28,838 bases of DNA from positions 1-28,838 of the forward strand of contig CBCTCU010000036.1 in the NCBI GenBank assembly GCA_965145485.1, written 5' to 3'. Positions 1 to 8,084 of this stretch are shown one piece after another (the stretch's first letter is position 1; each line of letters starts with the position of its first letter). Under the pieces are notes generated by a model. The model made no database searches and was not told the origin of the DNA. It saw only the letters and a program-made list of their open reading frames with translations. This stretch comes from CABQCM01 sp965145485. GTDB lineage: Bacteria; Bacillota; Clostridia; Oscillospirales; Acutalibacteraceae. A program made the translations under genes and the position numbers.

Positions 1-584
1 TCATAAATATCAGAATTTACTCAACAGGGAGTTTCACGCAGGCACACCCAACAGCAAATGGGTAACCGATATTTCTTATATCCAAACCAAGCAAGGTGTG
101 CTGTACCTGTCCATGATCCGTGACCTCTACGACAACAGCATCGTAGCTTACAAGACTGGAACCCAGCAGACGGTGAATCTGGTGCTGGACACTATCCGCC
201 TGGCCATGAAAAAAGAGAAAAAGAGGGTCGCTGCGGAGTTGCAGCTCCACAGCGACCAAGGGTTTCAGTACACATCCCAAGCATACTTCAACCTGACTCA
301 AGCATACGGTATTACGCCTTCCATGTCAAGGAAAGGTAACCCATATGACAATGCGATGGCGGAAAATTTCTTCTCCATTCTCAAAACAGAGTGCATTTAC
401 CGCCACAAACCGGCCACTTTCGCCCAAGCATACGAGATGATCGACCGGTATATCCACTTTTATAACCACGACCGCATCCAGTACAAAACAGGTGTGGCGC
501 CGCTGTCGCTACGCCACTCCTCCTAAAACTCAATTTTTCCTACCTGGGGCTTTTTGTCCTGTCCGCTCAATCTGGGGCTGTTCA
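1..584 (+). mobile_element. Right end of an IS3-family (IS150-like) insertion sequence
   Basis: The transposase stop at 524-526 is followed by a GC-rich terminus at about 551-584 whose complement begins TGAACAGCCCCAGATTG, the kind of TGAAC..CCCC start seen in IS150-group terminal inverted repeats. The outer boundary is placed at 584 (TTCA) or 586 (TTCACA). The left end is outside the window, so the inverted repeat and the target duplication cannot be confirmed. The element lies only about 80 bases beyond the 3' end of the activase operon. Confidence 0.75.
2..526 (+). CDS. IS3-family transposase OrfB (3' part)
   Basis: DDE-type integrase/transposase of the IS3 family (IS150-like group), which cuts and joins the element's ends. 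The reading frame is open from base 2, so the gene enters from outside the window and only its last 174 residues are visible; an ATG at 98 is internal. The three catalytic acids are all present: Asp in WVTDISY (bases 68-70), Asp in LHSDQGFQ (254-256) and Glu in NAMAENFF (362-364), with exactly 35 residues between the last two (DDE35E). The typical C-terminal YNHDRIQ motif follows, so the visible part looks intact. In IS3 elements OrfB is normally made by programmed -1 frameshift from OrfA, which would lie to the left of the window. Confidence 0.93.
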   Translation, partial: HKYQNLLNREFHAGTPNSKWVTDISYIQTKQGVLYLSMIRDLYDNSIVAYKTGTQQTVNLVLDTIRLAMKKEKKRVAAELQLHSDQGFQYTSQAYFNLTQAYGITPSMSRKGNPYDNAMAENFFSILKTECIYRHKPATFAQAYEMIDRYIHFYNHDRIQYKTGVAPLSLRHSS

Positions 585-662
585 CATGCGGCAGGGGATT
601 TGTTTTGTGAGGCGGGGAGAATAATTCCTCCAATCATGCCATGACCGCTCTGCCGAAGGGGC

Positions 663-1934
663 CTACTGCGCCTTGGCGGTTTGCAGCCCATCCCGGGCGA
701 CGGCCAGCATAAGCTTAATGCGGTTCTCCTGGTTGACGCGGGTGGCGCCGGGGTCGTAATCGATGGGGACAATGTTGGCCTGGGGATGCAGCTCGCGGAT
801 TTTGCGGATCATCCCCTTGCCCACGATGTGGTTTGGCAGGCAGCCGAAGGGCTGGGCGCAGACGATGTTGGGGTACCCGCTCTCAACCAGCTCGATCATC
901 TCGCCGGTCAGCAGCCATCCCTCGCCCATTTTGCTGCCATAGCCAATAATGCCATGGACCAGTTGCTTGACGTGGGCGTAGGAGCCTGGCGGCGTAAACT
1001 TCTCATGCCGCTTGACCGCGCGGATGACCGCCTGCTCAATTCCCACCAGATATTGAAAGAGCACCCCGATCACCTTGGACTTGGCCCGGCTCCCGCCGTA
1101 GAGCTTGATATCCTCAATGCGGTTGTCAATCTTAAAGAGCATGAAGCCGATCAGCCCGGGCACCATGACCTCACAGCCCTGTTCGTACAGAAAATCCTCC
1201 AGATGGTTGTTGCCAAGGGAGGAATATTTGACGAAAATCTCCCCCACGATGCCGACGCGCGTTTTGTTGCGCTCCCCCGTCGGGACGGCGGCAAAGTCGT
1301 CGGCAATCTGCTCAAGATACCGTTCCATTTCCTTGCGGGAGTTGGCCTTGCCCTTGGACAGCAGGCCGGTCAGACGCTCGACCCAGGCGTCGGTCAGCCT
1401 TTTCGCCGCGCCGGGTTCCTTTTCATACGGGCGCACCTGATTGTACAGCAGCATCAGCAGGTCGCCGTAGGCAAGCACCGACAGGCACTTGCGTATCAGC
1501 GGCAGGGTGAGGTGGAAGCCGCTGTTTTTCTCCAGCCCGGACATGTTCAGCGAGATGACGGGGATGTAACCCAGCCCCGCCTTGATCAGGGCCTTGCGCA
1601 GCAGGTGGATGTAGTTGGACGCGCGGCAGCCGCCGCCCGTCTGGGTGATCATCAGGGCGGTCCGGCTCAGATCGTACCGCCCGCTTTGCAATGCGTTGAT
1701 AAACTGCCCGATGACCAGAAGGGCGGGGTAGCAGGTGTCGTTATGCACGTATTTCAGCCCCGCGTCGACGACGGCGCGGCCCTCGTTGTGTAAAATTTCC
1801 AGCTTATAGCCGGTTTCACGAAAGACGTTTTTGAGCAGCTCAAAGTGGATGGGAGCCATGTTGGGCACCAGAATGGTATAGTCCTTTGCCATTTCCTTGG
1901 TGAATTCCACACGCTCCGGCAGGTTCCGGGTCAT
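663..1934 (-). CDS. Acyl-CoA dehydratase activase-related protein (2-hydroxyacyl-CoA dehydratase-like subunit)
   Basis: A 423-aa protein that resembles the C-terminal third of the long clostridial acyl-CoA dehydratase activase proteins. That part is related to the 2-hydroxyglutaryl-CoA dehydratase D-component fold. Visible marks are a cysteine motif NDTCYPALL near residue 65, a glycine/cysteine loop QTGGGCRASNY near 97-107, CAQPFGCLPNHIVGKG in the C-terminal half and a closing DYDPG motif. The ATG at 1934 has an AAAGGAGA ribosome binding site six bases upstream. It lies 62 bases after the 973-aa activase gene on the same strand and the two are surely co-transcribed. The real substrate is unknown; the family is inferred from motifs and neighbour. 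No clear terminator follows; the IS element begins soon after. Confidence 0.85.
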   Translation of the reverse strand: MTRNLPERVEFTKEMAKDYTILVPNMAPIHFELLKNVFRETGYKLEILHNEGRAVVDAGLKYVHNDTCYPALLVIGQFINALQSGRYDLSRTALMITQTGGGCRASNYIHLLRKALIKAGLGYIPVISLNMSGLEKNSGFHLTLPLIRKCLSVLAYGDLLMLLYNQVRPYEKEPGAAKRLTDAWVERLTGLLSKGKANSRKEMERYLEQIADDFAAVPTGERNKTRVGIVGEIFVKYSSLGNNHLEDFLYEQGCEVMVPGLIGFMLFKIDNRIEDIKLYGGSRAKSKVIGVLFQYLVGIEQAVIRAVKRHEKFTPPGSYAHVKQLVHGIIGYGSKMGEGWLLTGEMIELVESGYPNIVCAQPFGCLPNHIVGKGMIRKIRELHPQANIVPIDYDPGATRVNQENRIKLMLAVARDGLQTAKAQ

Positions 1935-1996
1935 AGGGGTCTCCTTTCCAGACAGGGGTGAGCCCGGCTTGGCCGGGACGGATGGGTAACGGGAGG

Positions 1997-4918
1997 TTAG
2001 CCGGCCTGGTCGCGTCCGGCCTGCTCGAGGGCGGCAAAGAGGCTGCGAAGCCGGATCTTGACCGCGCCGAGGTTGGTGATCTCATCAATTTTAATCTGGG
2101 TGTAAATGCGACCGCCCTCCTCCAGGATGGAGCGGACCTCGTCGGTCGTAATGGCGTCCACCCCGCAGCCGAAGGAAACGAGCTGCACGAGGTTCAGATT
2201 GGGGTCCTGCTGGTCGCAGACGTATTTGGCCGCCGCGTACAGGCGGGAGTGATAGGTCCACTGGTTGAGCACGGCGGTGCCGAATTTCTCCACCATGCCG
2301 CTGACCGAATCCTCGGTGATCACCACCGCCCCCAGATCGCAGATGAGGGTGTCGATACCGTGGTTGATCTCCTGGTCCAGGTGATAGGGCCGGCCGGCGA
2401 GAATGATGACCGGCATGCCCTTTTGGCGGGCGATGTCCAGATACTCCGCCCCTTTTTGCCGCACGCGGGCCATGTAGGCGTAATATTCGGCGTAGGCGGC
2501 GTCGCAGGCCGACTGAATCTCTTTGTGCGTGATGCCGTCGAAATATTTCGCCAATATTTCGGTGATCTTTTTGGCAAAGTCGTGCGGCCGGTGAAGCCCG
2601 ACATAGTCCTGAATGAAGGTAATCTTTTTCAGGTCGGGCATGTTGGCGCCGATGACCTCAGGGTAATAGGCCACGACGGGACAGTTGTAATGGTTGTCCC
2701 CCAGCCCCTCGTCAAGATTGTAGGACATGCAGGGGTAAAAGATGGTCTCCACCCCTTCCTCCAGAAGGGCCTGTACGTGGCCGTGCAGCAGCTTGGCCGG
2801 ATAGCAGACCGTGTCGGAGGGAATGGTGTTTTGCCCCTTGAGGTAGAGTGCGCGGGAAGAGGGGGGAGAGACGATGACCTCGAACCCGAGGCGGGTAAAG
2901 AAGGTATGCCAGAAGGGCAGCAGCTCAAACAGATTCAGCCCCATCGGAAGGCCGATGCGTCCGCGCGGCCCTTTTTGCGGCCGGTAGGAGCCCAGCAGCT
3001 CCCGCTTGTACTCAAACAGGTTGTACCGCTTGTGCTGTGAGCCGTGGAGCAGGGGGCGCTCACAACGGTTCCCGCCGATGAACCGACGGCCGCCGTCAAA
3101 GGTGTTGACCGTCAGGCGGCAGTGGTTGGAGCAGCCGTTGCAGGGCACGGCTTTGACCTGGTGGGTGAAGCTTTTCAGCCCCTCGGCGGTGAGAATGCCG
3201 CTCGCGCCGGACGAGCGCTCCTTCGCGTACAGCGCGGCGCCATAAGCGCCCATCAGCCCGGCGATGTTGGGGCGGACAACCTCCCGCCCGATCTCCTGCT
3301 CAAAGGCGCGCAGCACGGCGTCGTTTAAAAAGGTGCCGCCCTGTACGACGATATGCTGCCCGAGGTCGTCGGCGCTGGCCGCGCGGATGACCTTGTACAA
3401 AGCGTTTTTGACCACGCTGACCGACAGGCCGGCCGAAATGTTCTCAATGCTCGCCCCGTCCTTTTGCGCCTGCTTGACCGAGGAATTCATAAACACGGTG
3501 CAGCGCGAGCCGAGGTCGACCGGCCGGTCGGCCGTCAGGCCCAGGCGGGCGAAGTCCTCAATCGAGTACCCCAGCGTGGCGGCGAAGGTCTGCAGGAAAG
3601 AGCCGCAGCCCGAGCTGCAAGCCTCGTTGAGAAAGATATTGTCGATTACGCCGCCGCGGATCTGGAAGCATTTGATGTCCTGCCCGCCGATGTCGATGAT
3701 GAAATCGACGTCGGGGCGGAATTTTCTGGCCGCCGTAAAGTGGGCGACCGTTTCGACCAGGCCGCCGTCCAGCCCAAAGGCGTTTTTCATCAGCTCCTCG
3801 CCGTAACCGGTCGAGGCCGCGCCCGCCACCCTCACGTCGGGGTATTTTTGATAAAAATCGGAAAGAAACTCCCGCACCAGGCCCACCGGATTGCCGTTGC
3901 CGCTGATGTAGCGCGAACAGAGGATGGTTTCATCCTCGTGCATGACCACGGCCTTGACGGTGGTGGAACCGGCGTCGATGCCGATATAGACCGGCTCGCC
4001 GGGGGTTACCTCCCCATTCTCCGGGACCATATCCCGCTCGTGCCGGCGCTGGAACTCCTCATACTCCTCCTGCGAACGAAACAGGGGGGCGCAGCTTTGG
4101 TACCCGCCGTGGGCGGTGTAGGAGCGCACCCGCTCGGTCAGCTCGGACAAATCGGCCTGCGCCTGGTCGGGCGACATGGCCGCGCCGAGGGCGACAAAAT
4201 AGAGCGAGTCCTCCGGGCAGATCCCCTCCACCCCCAGGGTGCGGTCAAAGCTGCGGCGAAGCTCATCCAAAAAGGTCAGCGGCCCGCCGAGGTAGACCAC
4301 CTTGCCCTCGATCTTCCTTCCCTGGGCCAGCCCGGCCACCGTCTGGTTGACCACGGCGGCGAGAATGGAGGCGGCAATGTCCTTTTTCATCGCCCCCTGG
4401 TTGAGCAATGGCTGGATGTCCGACTTGGCAAATACCCCGCAGCGGGAGGCGATGGTGTAAATTTTATCGTACTGCTTGGCCAGCTCGTTGAGCTCGGTGG
4501 GCGTGATATTCAGCAGGGTGGCCATCTGGTCGATAAAGGCCCCGGTGCCCCCTGCGCAGGAGCCGTTCATGCGCACCTCCGTGCCGCCGGTCAAAAAGAG
4601 AATTTTGGCGTCCTCGCCCCCCAGCTCGATGACCACGTCGGTGCCGGGCAGGCGGCTGGAAACCGCCAGACGGGTGGCGTAAACCTCTTGTACGAAAGGA
4701 ATGCCGAGGTCGTCGGCAAGACCCATGCCGGCCGAGCCGGAGATGCTCAGCGTTACCCTCTGATCTCCCAACCTGCCGGCGATATCGGTCAGCATGGCGG
4801 CCGTTTTTTCGGTAATGCGGGAGAGATGGCGCTCGTAATTTTGATATACGATTTGATCGGCGTCGTCGAGAACAACGCATTTTAAAGTGGTGGAGCCGAC
4901 ATCCAGCCCAATTCTCAT
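1997..4918 (-). CDS. Acyl-CoA dehydratase activase, tandem BadF/HgdC-type ATPase domains plus DUF2229
   Basis: ATP-dependent electron-transfer activator of the BadF/BadG/BcrA/BcrD (HgdC) family. Proteins of this family use ATP hydrolysis to push one electron from a [4Fe-4S] cluster into a 2-hydroxyacyl-CoA dehydratase or reductase. Two ASKHA ATPase domains are present in tandem: residues 1-255 (DVGSTTLK at 6-13, ELGGEDAK, NGSCAGGTG with Cys121, SRCGVF with Cys160) and about 312-568 (DAGSTTVK, DIGGQD, NEACSSGCGS, SRCTVF with Cys473). A linker with Cys593, Cys596 and Cys600 leads into a DUF2229 region (about 655-970) with SDTVCYPAK at 701-709. The ATG start has an AGGGAG site nine bases upstream. 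It heads a two-gene operon with the 423-aa companion. No dedicated dehydratase subunits are encoded nearby, so the client enzyme is unknown. Confidence 0.92.
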   Translation of the reverse strand: MRIGLDVGSTTLKCVVLDDADQIVYQNYERHLSRITEKTAAMLTDIAGRLGDQRVTLSISGSAGMGLADDLGIPFVQEVYATRLAVSSRLPGTDVVIELGGEDAKILFLTGGTEVRMNGSCAGGTGAFIDQMATLLNITPTELNELAKQYDKIYTIASRCGVFAKSDIQPLLNQGAMKKDIAASILAAVVNQTVAGLAQGRKIEGKVVYLGGPLTFLDELRRSFDRTLGVEGICPEDSLYFVALGAAMSPDQAQADLSELTERVRSYTAHGGYQSCAPLFRSQEEYEEFQRRHERDMVPENGEVTPGEPVYIGIDAGSTTVKAVVMHEDETILCSRYISGNGNPVGLVREFLSDFYQKYPDVRVAGAASTGYGEELMKNAFGLDGGLVETVAHFTAARKFRPDVDFIIDIGGQDIKCFQIRGGVIDNIFLNEACSSGCGSFLQTFAATLGYSIEDFARLGLTADRPVDLGSRCTVFMNSSVKQAQKDGASIENISAGLSVSVVKNALYKVIRAASADDLGQHIVVQGGTFLNDAVLRAFEQEIGREVVRPNIAGLMGAYGAALYAKERSSGASGILTAEGLKSFTHQVKAVPCNGCSNHCRLTVNTFDGGRRFIGGNRCERPLLHGSQHKRYNLFEYKRELLGSYRPQKGPRGRIGLPMGLNLFELLPFWHTFFTRLGFEVIVSPPSSRALYLKGQNTIPSDTVCYPAKLLHGHVQALLEEGVETIFYPCMSYNLDEGLGDNHYNCPVVAYYPEVIGANMPDLKKITFIQDYVGLHRPHDFAKKITEILAKYFDGITHKEIQSACDAAYAEYYAYMARVRQKGAEYLDIARQKGMPVIILAGRPYHLDQEINHGIDTLICDLGAVVITEDSVSGMVEKFGTAVLNQWTYHSRLYAAAKYVCDQQDPNLNLVQLVSFGCGVDAITTDEVRSILEEGGRIYTQIKIDEITNLGAVKIRLRSLFAALEQAGRDQAG

Positions 4919-4931
4919 ATTTTAATTCTCC

Positions 4932-5007
4932 CTTAAGGTCACTGCGCCATTTCAAGCGCAAGGCCCGACAAAATACGATACTATTTTACATAATCTTAAG
5001 GTCAGTG
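4932..5007. repeat. Pair of 13-bp direct repeats flanking the activase transcription start
   Basis: CTTAAGGTCACTG at 4932-4944 and CTTAAGGTCAGTG at 4995-5007 differ at one base of 13. Their starts are 63 bases apart, six turns of B-DNA. One copy covers the promoter spacer and the other lies in the leader next to the ribosome binding site. This is the arrangement expected of a paired operator; no regulator gene is adjacent, so the assignment is an inference. Confidence 0.5.
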
Positions 5008-5011
5008 TCAA
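4983..5011 (-). promoter_or_regulatory. Sigma-A promoter of the activase operon
   Basis: On the minus strand TTGACA (5011-5006) is followed after exactly 17 bases by TAAAAT (4988-4983), giving a start near 4976 and a 5' leader of about 58 bases. The sequence CTTAAGGTCAGTG (plus strand 4995-5007) overlaps the spacer and -35 box and is repeated almost perfectly at 4932-4944 just upstream of the ribosome binding site. Confidence 0.8.
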
Positions 5012-5151
5012 TTGCCGCGGACACATTTTCCGGCCATTTCATAAAAATTAAACCAATCTTGTCCGATTTATAACGCCACGATCCATTCGCTTCCTTTTAT
5101 ACATATGTTTTGGGTTGTCCCCGCATTCCGCGAAATGGGGACAAAGGATGT

Positions 5152-5180
5152 TTGACATCCCGCGCCGGGTGTGCTATAGT
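5152..5180 (+). promoter_or_regulatory. Sigma-A promoter of the GH3 gene
   Basis: TTGACA (5152-5157), 17 bases, then TATAGT (5175-5180), with a TG dinucleotide one base before the -10 box (extended -10). The start of transcription should fall near 5186-5188. An 8-bp inverted repeat, TTGTCCCC (5115-5122) with GGGGACAA (5137-5144), lies just upstream of the -35 box. Confidence 0.85.
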
Positions 5181-5195
5181 TAAAAATAACCATAG

Positions 5196-5211
5196 TCGTG
5201 CACGTGCACGA
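5196..5211. promoter_or_regulatory. Perfect 16-bp palindrome, probable LacI-type operator
   Basis: TCGTGCACGTGCACGA reads identically on both strands, has an even length and a central CG step as LacI-family operators do, and sits about 10 bases downstream of the predicted start. That is a position where a bound repressor would block transcription. No LacI-family gene is present in the window, so the regulator must be elsewhere. Confidence 0.6.
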
Positions 5212-5228
5212 AATAACAATGACCCTAT

Positions 5229-5272
5229 CGTTTCCAGTGGTCAGCCGTATGGAGGGCTGCCGGGTGGAAACG
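5229..5272 (+). promoter_or_regulatory. Two-tier hairpin in the GH3 mRNA leader
   Basis: Outer arms CGTTTCCA (5229-5236) and TGGAAACG (5265-5272) pair perfectly. Inside them GG-t-CAGCC (5239-5246) pairs with GGCTGCC (5255-5261) with one bulged base. The structure ends about 10 bases before the GGAAAGGTGG ribosome binding site. It may stabilise the 5' end of the message or tune translation; no riboswitch class is recognised. Confidence 0.45.
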
Positions 5273-5298
5273 CAGTACAACGGAAAGGTGGTATCCTT

Positions 5299-7404
5299 AT
5301 GGACCGCACCCAAGCCAGACAAAAAGCCGCTGCTCTGGTCGCCCAGATGACAGCGGAGGAAAAGGTATCCCAGATGCTCTATACCTCCCCCGCGATTGAG
5401 CGGTTGGGCATCCCATCGTATAATTGGTGGAATGAGGCCCTGCACGGCGTGGCCCGGGCGGGGCTGGCGACCGTCTTCCCCCAGGCCATCGCTCTGGCGG
5501 CGACCTTTGATCCCGCGCTGGTGCGGCAGGTGGGCGATACCATTGCGCTCGAGGCCCGCGCAAAATACAATGCGGCCCAGGCGCTGGGCGATCACGGCCA
5601 ATACAAGGGGCTAACCTTTTGGTCCCCCAATATCAATATTTTCCGCGATCCGCGCTGGGGGAGGGGCCACGAAACCTACGGCGAGGACCCCTATCTGACC
5701 GCAGAGATTGGCACGGAATTTGTTCATGGCTTGCAGGGGGAGGGGGAGTTCCTCAAAGCCGCCGCCTGTGCAAAGCATTACGCCGTGCACTCCGGCCCGG
5801 AGGAAGGCAGGCATTCTTTCAACGCCGAGGTGGGCCAGCAGGATCTGTGGGAGACCTATCTTCCGGCATTCGAGCGGCTGGTCAAGGACGCCAAGGTCGA
5901 AAGCATCATGGGCGCTTACAACCGCGTCAATGGCGAGCCCTGCTGCGGCAGTAAGACCCTGCTGAAGGATATCCTGCGCGGCAAGTGGGGGTTTGAAGGG
6001 CATGTGGTGTCTGACTGCGGGGCCATCCAGGATTTCCACAACGGGCACGCGGTTACCGCGACGGGGGTGGAATCGGCCGCCATGGCCCTGGAAAACGGCT
6101 GCGATCTCAACTGCGGCACGATGTATGGCTATCTCATGCAGGCGCTCGACAAGGGGCTGATTACCGAGGAGATGCTTACCGAGTCGGTTACCCGCCTGTT
6201 CACTACCCGGGTATTGCTGGGCGAATTTGAGCAGCAGCGCCCCTACGCCGACATCGGCATGGAATGGGTGGATCATCCCGACCATCAAAAGCAGAACCTG
6301 GAGGTGGCCAAGCGGTCGATGGTGCTGCTGAAAAACGACGGCATGCTGCCTATGGCTCCCGAATCGGTCGGCTCGATTGCCGTCATCGGGCCGGTGGCTG
6401 ACCGGGCCACCGTGCTCGAGGGCAATTACAACGGTACGGCGGGGGAATACGTCACTCTCGCGGATGGCATTCGCCGCGCCTATCCCAACGCGCGGGTTTA
6501 TGTTTCGACCGGGTGCCACCTGTATCAGGACACCATTGAGGGCGAGCCGGACGACCGCCTGACCGAGGCCGAGAGCTTGGCAAGGCTTTGCGACGTCACC
6601 GTTCTGTGCGTGGGGTTGGATCGCTGCCTGGAGGGCGAAGAGGGCGACGTGAATAATATCTATGGCGGGGGAGACAAAGCGGGGGTAGCCCTGCCGGCCT
6701 GCCAGCAGCGGCTGGTTCGCCGGGTGTGCGCATCCTCCGGCAAGGTGGTGCTGGTGACCGTCTCGGGCAGCGCGGTGGATGCGGGGCCGGACGCCCAGCG
6801 TGCCGCAGCGCATCTCCAGGTCTTTTACCCCGGCGCACGGGGCGGCGAGGCGCTGGGCCAGCTTCTGCGCGGGGACGACAGCCCCTGCGGGCGGCTTCCC
6901 GTCACCTTTTACCGCGACGGCGCCACCCTTCCCGCGTTTGACGATTACCGCATGGAGGGGCGCACCTATCGCTTCTATGAGGGCGAGCCGCTCTATCCGT
7001 TCGGCTTTGGGATGGGCTACACCACCTTTGCTTACCGTGACCTTCAGCTTCCGGACACCGTTGCGGTCGGCGATCCATTGCCGGTCGAGGTTACGGTGAC
7101 CAACACGGGCGACCGGGCGGGCCGGGAGACGGTGCAGGTCTATGTGCAGCAAACGGTCGATGGGTTGCGCACCCCCCGATATCAGCTGTGCGGCGTGGCG
7201 ACCGTTGCCCTCGCGCCCGGAGAGAGCAGGCGGGTTTGCCTGTCGTTGTCTTCCTACTGGCTGAGTGCGGTGACGCAGGACGGGGAGCGCAAACAGTTTA
7301 CCGGCAGGCTGAGCGTGTTTGTCGGGGGGCATCAGCCTGACAAGCGCAGCGAGGAGCTGAGCGGATACCGTCCGTTGGTTGGTCAGGTTGCCGTGACCGA
7401 ATAA
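5299..7404 (+). CDS. Glycoside hydrolase family 3 beta-glycosidase (beta-xylosidase/beta-glucosidase type)
   Basis: A 701-aa retaining exo-glycosidase that removes terminal sugars from oligosaccharides. There is no signal peptide, so it should act on imported oligomers in the cytoplasm. The order is the N-terminal TIM barrel (SPNINIFRDPRWGRG, TYGEDP, KHYAVHSGPE), VSDCGAI with the likely nucleophile Asp239, the alpha/beta sandwich domain, and a C-terminal fibronectin III-like domain (VTNTGDRAG). The NWWNEALHGVAR segment near the N-terminus is typical of the beta-xylosidase-like branch, but xylosidase and glucosidase cannot be told apart here. The ATG at 5299 is chosen because MDRTQARQKA aligns with the family start and follows GGAAAGGTGG; the frame is open further upstream through the leader. 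It is a single-gene unit with its own promoter, operator-like palindrome and terminator. Confidence 0.93.
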   Translation: MDRTQARQKAAALVAQMTAEEKVSQMLYTSPAIERLGIPSYNWWNEALHGVARAGLATVFPQAIALAATFDPALVRQVGDTIALEARAKYNAAQALGDHGQYKGLTFWSPNINIFRDPRWGRGHETYGEDPYLTAEIGTEFVHGLQGEGEFLKAAACAKHYAVHSGPEEGRHSFNAEVGQQDLWETYLPAFERLVKDAKVESIMGAYNRVNGEPCCGSKTLLKDILRGKWGFEGHVVSDCGAIQDFHNGHAVTATGVESAAMALENGCDLNCGTMYGYLMQALDKGLITEEMLTESVTRLFTTRVLLGEFEQQRPYADIGMEWVDHPDHQKQNLEVAKRSMVLLKNDGMLPMAPESVGSIAVIGPVADRATVLEGNYNGTAGEYVTLADGIRRAYPNARVYVSTGCHLYQDTIEGEPDDRLTEAESLARLCDVTVLCVGLDRCLEGEEGDVNNIYGGGDKAGVALPACQQRLVRRVCASSGKVVLVTVSGSAVDAGPDAQRAAAHLQVFYPGARGGEALGQLLRGDDSPCGRLPVTFYRDGATLPAFDDYRMEGRTYRFYEGEPLYPFGFGMGYTTFAYRDLQLPDTVAVGDPLPVEVTVTNTGDRAGRETVQVYVQQTVDGLRTPRYQLCGVATVALAPGESRRVCLSLSSYWLSAVTQDGERKQFTGRLSVFVGGHQPDKRSEELSGYRPLVGQVAVTE

Positions 7405-7411
7405 CAGGATC

Positions 7412-7478
7412 CCTACCCCTGCCTTTGCTATCATTGGGGTAGGAAGAAATAGAAACGCGTCCGCAGCAAAGGCTGCGG
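7412..7478 (+). other. Two hairpins between the GH3 stop and its terminator
   Basis: CCTACCCC (7412-7419) pairs with GGGGTAGG (7436-7443), and CCGCAGC (7461-7467) pairs with GCTGCGG (7472-7478) across a 4-base loop. Neither is followed by a T run, so they are probably 3' stabilising structures upstream of the terminator at 7512 and not terminators themselves. Confidence 0.4.
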
Positions 7479-7511
7479 TTATCATGACAAGCGTTACTTT
7501 GATTGTAAGAC

Positions 7512-7547
7512 AGGCCTGCGTTTTCAAAACGCAGGCCTTGTTTTGTC
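7512..7547 (+). terminator. Rho-independent terminator of the GH3 gene
   Basis: Perfect 13-bp arms AGGCCTGCGTTTT (7512-7524) and AAAACGCAGGCCT (7526-7538) around a minimal loop, followed by TTGTTTTGT. Confidence 0.85.
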
Positions 7548-8084
7548 CGCCCACCCTGTTTGAGTAACAGTTTGCGGTTCTTGATAAGCGCATGGCGGGG
7601 GATTTCGGTGTGCCGAATATCCTTCGCTCTTATGGTTTGCTAAAAGAAAACCGGCGTTGAGGGCGGGCTTCGGACAAAAATGGCAACGGCGATTGCTTTT
7701 CCACCTTCTGCACCAAATTTTTTTGATAATTTGTTTTTGGCCGCGCAATAAACAGCAAAAAGTGCAATTACATATATAGTTCCGACGCAGAATGGGTTAT
7801 GGGTCGATCGGCCGATCCAAAGGAACGTGTATCGCATCGGATGGGGTCGAGCCCGCAAAAGTGCGCATACATGATCTTGTGTTTCCACAGGGTTATCCAC
7901 ACATGAATTAGTAATATTGGACATATTTTTGCACTTTGATTTGGCACCGCTTTATTTTGTTAACCCGCTAATACTTTATCTAAAAATTAACAAAGAGAAG
8001 ACCCGGTATTTTGGATGACGTGTAATATTTTTCCTTGAAGTTTTGATGCCCTTTTGTTAAAATTGGAAAGGCATTTGCGGTCAA
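7548..8084. other. AT-rich spacer without a recognisable gene
   Basis: No convincing coding frame. A consensus DnaA-box 9-mer TTATCCACA occurs at 7893-7901, but alone. A possible promoter for the downstream transcript is TTGCAC (7929-7934) with TATTTT (7953-7958) 18 bases later; this is weak. Confidence 0.4.

Noticed and set aside
1958..4885. Long plus-strand frames of 360 and 510 codons over the activase gene
   Set aside because: They are antisense shadows of a GC-rich gene with clear family motifs on the minus strand, and they lack ribosome binding sites and recognisable domains.
7412..7443. 8-bp hairpin after the GH3 stop as a terminator
   Set aside because: A purine-rich stretch follows it and no T run; the stronger structure at 7512-7547 fits better.
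5611..7593. A 660-codon minus-strand frame over the GH3 gene
   Set aside because: Antisense shadow; the plus strand encodes a complete GH3 enzyme with promoter and terminator.
7893..7901. Consensus DnaA box TTATCCACA in an AT-rich spacer
   Set aside because: Only one good copy, with a weak TTTCCACA neighbour and no dnaA, dnaN or other origin genes nearby; a replication origin needs a cluster.
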